A model generated the notes under the pieces. It saw only the letters and a list, made by a program, of their open reading frames with translations. It had not been told where the DNA came from and did no database searches. The translations under genes and the position numbers were made by a program. Positions 60,309 through 64,000 of a stretch of 64,000 bases of DNA are shown here, piece after piece (the first letter of the stretch is position 1; each line of letters starts with the position of its first letter). This DNA comes from Delftia tsuruhatensis. Its GTDB lineage: Bacteria; Pseudomonadota; Gammaproteobacteria; Burkholderiales; Burkholderiaceae_C. The stretch lies in assembly GCF_903815225.1 (NCBI RefSeq), contig NZ_LR813084.1:588501-652500 (forward strand), in the 5' to 3' direction.

Positions 60309-61199
60309 ATGCGATCCGGTTCATCCAATGCGGCACTGGCCGCGCGCCCGGTCAGCGATGACGGGGCCGCCAACGGGCCCCTGGCCCAGGGGCGCGAGTT
60401 CGAGTGGTCTTCGCGGGACTTCGCACGCGTGCAGGCGCTGATCTACCAGCGGGCCGGCATCAGCCTGCATGATGGCAAGCACGCCATGGTCTACAGCCGC
60501 CTGTCGCGGCGCCTTCGGGAGACGGGCTATGACAGCTTCGCCTCCTACCTGGATTGGCTGGAGTCGCAGCACGATGGCGTGGAGTGGCAGGAGTTCGTGA
60601 ACGCCCTGACCACCAACCTCACGGCCTTCTTTCGCGAGCAACACCACTTCGAGATCTTTGCCCAGCATCTGAAGAGCAAGCCCGCCGGAACGCCCTGGCG
60701 CGTCTGGTGCAATGCGGCATCGACCGGGGAGGAGCCCTACTCCATCGTCATGACGGCCATGGAGGTGCTGGGCGCGACACCGAGCTTCCAGCTGCAGGCC
60801 AGCGATATCGATTCGCGCGTGCTGGACACGGCGTCGGCAGGCGTCTACCGCGCCGAAAGCATCAAGGGCATGAGCGCCGAACGCCTGCACCGCTTCTTCC
60901 TGCGGGGCAAGGCCGGCAATGCAGGCCTGGTGCGCGTCAAGCCCGAGTTGCGCCGCCTGGTGGAGTTCCTCAACGTCAATCTGATTCGCGACGACTGGCC
61001 GTTTCGTGAGCCCTTCGATGTGGTCTTCTGCCGCAACGTGATGATCTACTTCGACGCGGACACGCAGCGCCGCGTGCTGGAGCGCATCCACCGCGTCATG
61101 AAGCCCGCAGGCCTGCTGTTCGTCGGGCATGCCGAGAACTTCAGCGATTCGCGCGATCTGTTCACGCTCAAGGGGAAGACCGTCTATGAGCGCCGCTGA
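60309..61199 (+). CDS. cheR: Chemoreceptor methyltransferase CheR
   Basis: SAM-dependent methylation of receptor Glu residues, 296 residues from ATG 60309; a TTG at 60297 would add four residues. N-terminal helical CheR_N (about 35-95: SRDFARVQALIYQRAGISLHDGK) then the SAM domain with WCNAASTGEEPYSIVMTAME, LQASDIDSRVLDTASAGVY and DVVFCRNVMIYFD. Together with CheB it sets adaptation. 25 bases after cheW, 33 before cheD. Confidence 0.95.
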   Translation: MRSGSSNAALAARPVSDDGAANGPLAQGREFEWSSRDFARVQALIYQRAGISLHDGKHAMVYSRLSRRLRETGYDSFASYLDWLESQHDGVEWQEFVNALTTNLTAFFREQHHFEIFAQHLKSKPAGTPWRVWCNAASTGEEPYSIVMTAMEVLGATPSFQLQASDIDSRVLDTASAGVYRAESIKGMSAERLHRFFLRGKAGNAGLVRVKPELRRLVEFLNVNLIRDDWPFREPFDVVFCRNVMIYFDADTQRRVLERIHRVMKPAGLLFVGHAENFSDSRDLFTLKGKTVYERR

Positions 61200-61232
61200 C
61201 GCAGGTCCTGTCCGCCGCGAGGAGGTGCGCCC

Positions 61233-61970
61233 ATGATCGGGGACCGCTCCTCCTTCGCACCGCAGCCGTCGCCATCGGAGCGCCGCCGCATGCCGCGCAT
61301 CAACAGCTACACCGCCGCAGACTATCCCGCGCCCGGCGACCCGGTGCCACGCTCCTCGCTGGAGCAGCTCAAGCGGCAGCCGCGCAATCCCGGCGAGGCC
61401 TCGTTCTTCTACTACGACCCGCATTTCCAGCACAACGCCGTCAAGGTCCTGCCCGGGGAGTACTTCGTATCCAGCGAGGACGTGATCCTCGTCACCGTGC
61501 TGGGCTCGTGCATTGCCGCCTGTCTCTGGGACCGTGCCATGCGCGTGGGAGGCATGAACCACTTCATGCTGCCCGACGGCGACTCGGCCGACACCTCGGG
61601 CCGCTACGGCTCCTACGCGATGGAGTTGCTGATCAACGAGATGCTCAAGCTCGGGGCCAGGCGCGAATACCTGCAGGCCAAGATCTTCGGCGGCGGGCAG
61701 GTGATGCACAACTTCACCACCATGAACGTGGGAGAGCGCAACACCGCCTTCGTCACGCAGTACCTGCAGACCGAACGCATTCCCATCGTCTCGGAGGATG
61801 TGCTGGACATCCACCCCCGCAAGGTGGTGTTCTTCCCGGCCAGCGGCAAGGCCATGGTCAAGCGCCTGGCGCATGCCCATCCCGAGGAACTGGTGCAGCA
61901 GGAATTCACGCGCGGCAATGCCGCCGTCGTGGTACGCAATACGGCAGGCGGCTCGGTCGACCTGTTTTGA
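61233..61970 (+). CDS. cheD: Chemoreceptor glutamine deamidase CheD
   Basis: Deamidates receptor Gln to Glu, and may bind CheY-P-phosphatase partners; 245 residues. The catalytic Cys is Cys93 (VTVLGSCIAACLWD) and the His is His110 (VGGMNHFMLPDG); GGGQVMHNF follows. A non-conserved N-terminal extension of about 55 residues is longer than in most CheD proteins. The C-terminus GGSVDLF resembles the end of the CheZ-like protein (AGSVELF). Strong GAGGAGGTG ribosome site. Confidence 0.94.
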   Translation: MIGDRSSFAPQPSPSERRRMPRINSYTAADYPAPGDPVPRSSLEQLKRQPRNPGEASFFYYDPHFQHNAVKVLPGEYFVSSEDVILVTVLGSCIAACLWDRAMRVGGMNHFMLPDGDSADTSGRYGSYAMELLINEMLKLGARREYLQAKIFGGGQVMHNFTTMNVGERNTAFVTQYLQTERIPIVSEDVLDIHPRKVVFFPASGKAMVKRLAHAHPEELVQQEFTRGNAAVVVRNTAGGSVDLF

Positions 61971-61985
61971 GGAAGGTTCAAAGGA

Positions 61986-63116
61986 ATGGACAGGAAAATC
62001 CGGGTGATCGTGGTGGACGATTCTGCGCTGGTGCGCAGTCTGCTGTCCGAGATCATCAATCGCCAGCCCGACATGGAATGCATAGGCTCGGCCAACGATC
62101 CGCTGGTGGCGCGCGAGATGATCCGCGAGCTCAACCCCGACGTGATCACGCTCGACGTGGAGATGCCGCGCATGGACGGCATCGACTTCCTGGGTCGGCT
62201 CATGCGGCTGCGCCCCATGCCGGTCGTCATGATCTCCACCCTGACCGAGCGCGGAGCCGAGGTCACCATGCGCGCGCTCGAGCTGGGCGCCATCGACTTC
62301 GTGGCCAAGCCCCGTGTGGGTGTGGCCAACGGACTGCAGGAGCTGGCCTCGCAGATCGTGGACAAGATACGTGTCGCCGCCGTCGCACAGGTGCGGCGCC
62401 TGCCCGTCGCTGCGCGTGGAGCCGCCCCTGCGGGTGGCAGTCCCGCAACCGTGTCTTCCGCGGGCGCCGCAGCCGCAGCGCCCCGGCAGGCTGCGCCGTC
62501 GCTGCTGGGCCGGCTGTCCACCGAGAAGCTCATCGCCATCGGCGCCTCCACGGGAGGCACCGAAGCCATTCGCGAGGTGCTCACCCACCTGCCGGCCGAC
62601 TGCCCCGCCATCGTCATCACCCAGCACATGCCACCGGGCTTCACCACCAGCTTCGCGGCCCGGCTCAACAGCCTGTGCCAGATGACGGTCAAGGAGGCGC
62701 AGCAGGGCGAGCGCCTCTTGCCCGGCCACGCCTACATCGCACCGGGCGGCAAGCATTTCTCCGTACAGCGCAGCGGCGCCAACTATGTCGCCGTGGTCGA
62801 TGACAGTCCCCCGGTCAACCGCCACAAGCCCTCGGTCGAGGTGCTCTTCAAGTCGGTCGCGGCCTGCGCGGGCCGCAATGCCTACGGCATCATGCTCACC
62901 GGCATGGGCGCCGACGGTGCCGTCGCCATGCGCGAGATGCGGGATGCCGGCAGCTACAACCTGGTTCAGGACGAGGCCAGCTGCATCGTCTTCGGCATGC
63001 CGCGCGAAGCCATCGCCCATGGCGCGGCCGACGAGGTGCTCCCACTCAACCAGATCGCCGGCGCCCTGCTGGGCAAGCTGCGCATAGGCTCGGACCAGGT
63101 GCACCACCGCATCTGA
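61986..63116 (+). CDS. cheB: Chemotaxis methylesterase/deamidase CheB
   Basis: Receptor methylesterase controlled by phosphorylation, 376 residues. Receiver domain at 1-125 with Asp12/Asp11 pocket and acceptor Asp57 ([13 protein letters not shown]); Ala/Pro linker; C-terminal esterase domain with Ser188 ([12 protein letters not shown]), His214 ([10 protein letters not shown]) and Asp310 ([12 protein letters not shown]) forming the catalytic set. Last gene of the operon, followed by a bidirectional terminator at 63150. Confidence 0.97.
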   Translation: MDRKIRVIVVDDSALVRSLLSEIINRQPDMECIGSANDPLVAREMIRELNPDVITLDVEMPRMDGIDFLGRLMRLRPMPVVMISTLTERGAEVTMRALELGAIDFVAKPRVGVANGLQELASQIVDKIRVAAVAQVRRLPVAARGAAPAGGSPATVSSAGAAAAAPRQAAPSLLGRLSTEKLIAIGASTGGTEAIREVLTHLPADCPAIVITQHMPPGFTTSFAARLNSLCQMTVKEAQQGERLLPGHAYIAPGGKHFSVQRSGANYVAVVDDSPPVNRHKPSVEVLFKSVAACAGRNAYGIMLTGMGADGAVAMREMRDAGSYNLVQDEASCIVFGMPREAIAHGAADEVLPLNQIAGALLGKLRIGSDQVHHRI

Positions 63117-63149
63117 GCGGCGGGTCGCAAGAGGCAGCCGCCGGAATGC

Positions 63150-63176
63150 AAAAAGGAGCGCCTGGCGCTCCTTTTT
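63150..63176. terminator. Bidirectional terminator between cheB and uup
   Basis: AAAAAGGAGCGC / GCGCTCCTTTTT with a 3-base loop and A/T runs on both sides, between convergent genes. Confidence 0.93.
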
Positions 63177-63189
63177 CACGGGGAAACCG

Positions 63190-64000
63190 TCATTCCGACA
63201 GCTCGGTCCAGCGTTCCAGCGCCTCCAGCAACTGCTCGTCAATCTCTCCATCGCGCTGGTGCAACTGCACCGCGCGGGCATTGTCGCTGGCATACAGCGT
63301 GCCGTCGGCCAAGGCCTCCTGTATGGATTTCTGTTCGGCCTCCAGGGATGCAATGCGTTCGGGCAACTGCTCCAGTTCGCGCTGCTCCTTGTAGCTGAGT
63401 TTGCGCCTGGCCTTGCCATCATTGCGCGCGGCGGCCGGCCTGGCCTCCTCCTTGAGCGGCCTCGGCTGCCCGGCCTCGGCCAGATCCCGGCTGCGGCGCG
63501 ATTGATCGAGCCAGTCCTGCACGCCCCCTTCATACTCGCGCCACTGGCCCGGTCCTTCCCAGGCGATGGTGCTGGTGACCACGTTGTCCAGGAAACTGCG
63601 GTCATGGCTCACCAGGAACACCGTGCCATCGTAGTTCTGGAGCAGGTCCTCCAGCATCTCCAGCGTCTCGATATCGAGGTCGTTGGTCGGCTCATCCAGC
63701 ACCAGTACATTTGCGGGGCGCGCAAACAGCCGGGCCAGCAGCAGGCGGTTGCGCTCGCCACCGGACAGTGAACGGACAGGAGAGTGGGCGCGCGCCGGGG
63801 AGAACAGGAAATCCGACAGATAGCTCTTCACGTGCTTCTTCTGGCTGCCGATCTCTATCCACTCGCTGCCCGGGCTGATGAAGTCCTCCAGCGTGGCATC
63901 CATATCGATCTGGTGGCGCATCTGGTCGAAGTACGCCACCTGCAGGTTGGCGCCGAGGCGCACCTTGCCGCTGTCGGGCGCCAGCTCGCCCAGGATCATC
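63190..64000 (-). CDS. uup: ABC-F family ATPase, Uup type (partial, C-terminal part)
   Basis: Cytoplasmic ABC-F ATPase acting on ribosomes or branched DNA; the gene runs out of the window at 64000, so about 269 C-terminal residues are seen. The second ABC domain shows the signature SLSGGERNRLLLARLFARP, Walker B VLVLDEPTNDLDIETLEML and H-loop VFLVSHDRSFLDNV. A Lys/Arg-rich linker leads to the C-terminal coiled coil (KLSYKEQRELEQLPERIASLEAEQ), the DNA-binding tail of Uup proteins. Family is certain; Uup versus a related ABC-F is likely but not final. Confidence 0.88.
   Translation of the reverse strand, partial: MILGELAPDSGKVRLGANLQVAYFDQMRHQIDMDATLEDFISPGSEWIEIGSQKKHVKSYLSDFLFSPARAHSPVRSLSGGERNRLLLARLFARPANVLVLDEPTNDLDIETLEMLEDLLQNYDGTVFLVSHDRSFLDNVVTSTIAWEGPGQWREYEGGVQDWLDQSRRSRDLAEAGQPRPLKEEARPAAARNDGKARRKLSYKEQRELEQLPERIASLEAEQKSIQEALADGTLYASDNARAVQLHQRDGEIDEQLLEALERWTELSE

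Noticed and set aside
60321..63605. Long minus-strand frame opposite cheR-cheD-cheB
   Set aside because: Overlaps three well supported chemotaxis genes; no domain or ribosome site; typical shadow of GC-rich codons.

Overview
The window is high-GC DNA carrying almost the whole flagellar and chemotaxis gene set of a motile betaproteobacterium. Gene order and protein style (Bug-type solute receptor, FlhB-FlhA-FlhF-FliA block, cheZ/cheY beside motAB, several short flagellins, cheY-cheA-cheW-cheR-cheD-cheB) suggest Comamonadaceae, possibly Delftia; the genus is an inference from memory and was not checked by any search. No rRNA, tRNA, CRISPR array, insertion sequence or phage gene was recognised.

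Layout. 1-6360: metabolic genes, mostly on the minus strand: a partial Bug/TctC receptor, a histidine phosphatase, a PhzF-like isomerase, a PLP aminotransferase, a LysE exporter and a divergent MocR/PdxR-type regulator with repeated TACAGT sites between the last two. 6587-16335 (minus): flhB-flhA-flhF-(degenerate flhG)-fliA, then motA-motB and cheY-cheZ. 16533-28305 (mainly plus): the filament island, with a family 2 glycosyltransferase, a TPR/O-GlcNAc-transferase-like (GT41) protein, three nearly identical flagellins, a methyltransferase on the minus strand, a fourth divergent flagellin, then fliD, fliS and fliT. 28455-40439 (minus): flgBCDEFGHIJKL plus an HDOD-domain gene at the distal end. 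40675-42270 (plus): flgA-flgM-flgN. 42680-42997 (minus): fliE. 43172-54593 (plus): fliFGHIJK and fliLMNOPQR. 54642-56459 (minus): a receiver-histidine kinase and a NarL-type response regulator. 56579-63116 (plus): a CheZ-like small protein, cheY, cheA, cheW, cheR, cheD, cheB. 63190-64000: the C-terminal part of an Uup-type ABC-F ATPase.

Regulation visible in the DNA. Boxes close to TCAAGTTT-N11-GCCGAAAA, the sigma-28 (FliA) pattern, precede fliC1, fliC2, fliC3, fliD, fliS, flgM and motA. A second shared layout, CGCTTAT-N24 to N26-CCGA(A/C)(T)AAT, precedes flhB, fliF and fliL and may be the class II (FlhDC-type) promoter. The three tandem flagellins share a small hairpin in the mRNA leader. 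A dispersed hairpin-rich repeat occurs three times, each time directly after the stop codon of a minus-strand flagellar or chemotaxis gene.

How the parts work together: FlhB/FlhA/FliOPQR form the export gate and FliH/I/J the export ATPase complex. FliF/G/M/N form the rotor and MotA/B the stator. FlgB-L and FliE build rod, rings and hook. FliD/S/T and the flagellins make the filament, and FlgM restrains FliA until the hook is finished. The che operon senses and adapts. The most interesting parts are the filament island (two unusual glycosyltransferases and a methyltransferase beside four flagellins), the CheZ-like 148-residue protein with its own CheY, and the FlhG-like protein without a P-loop.
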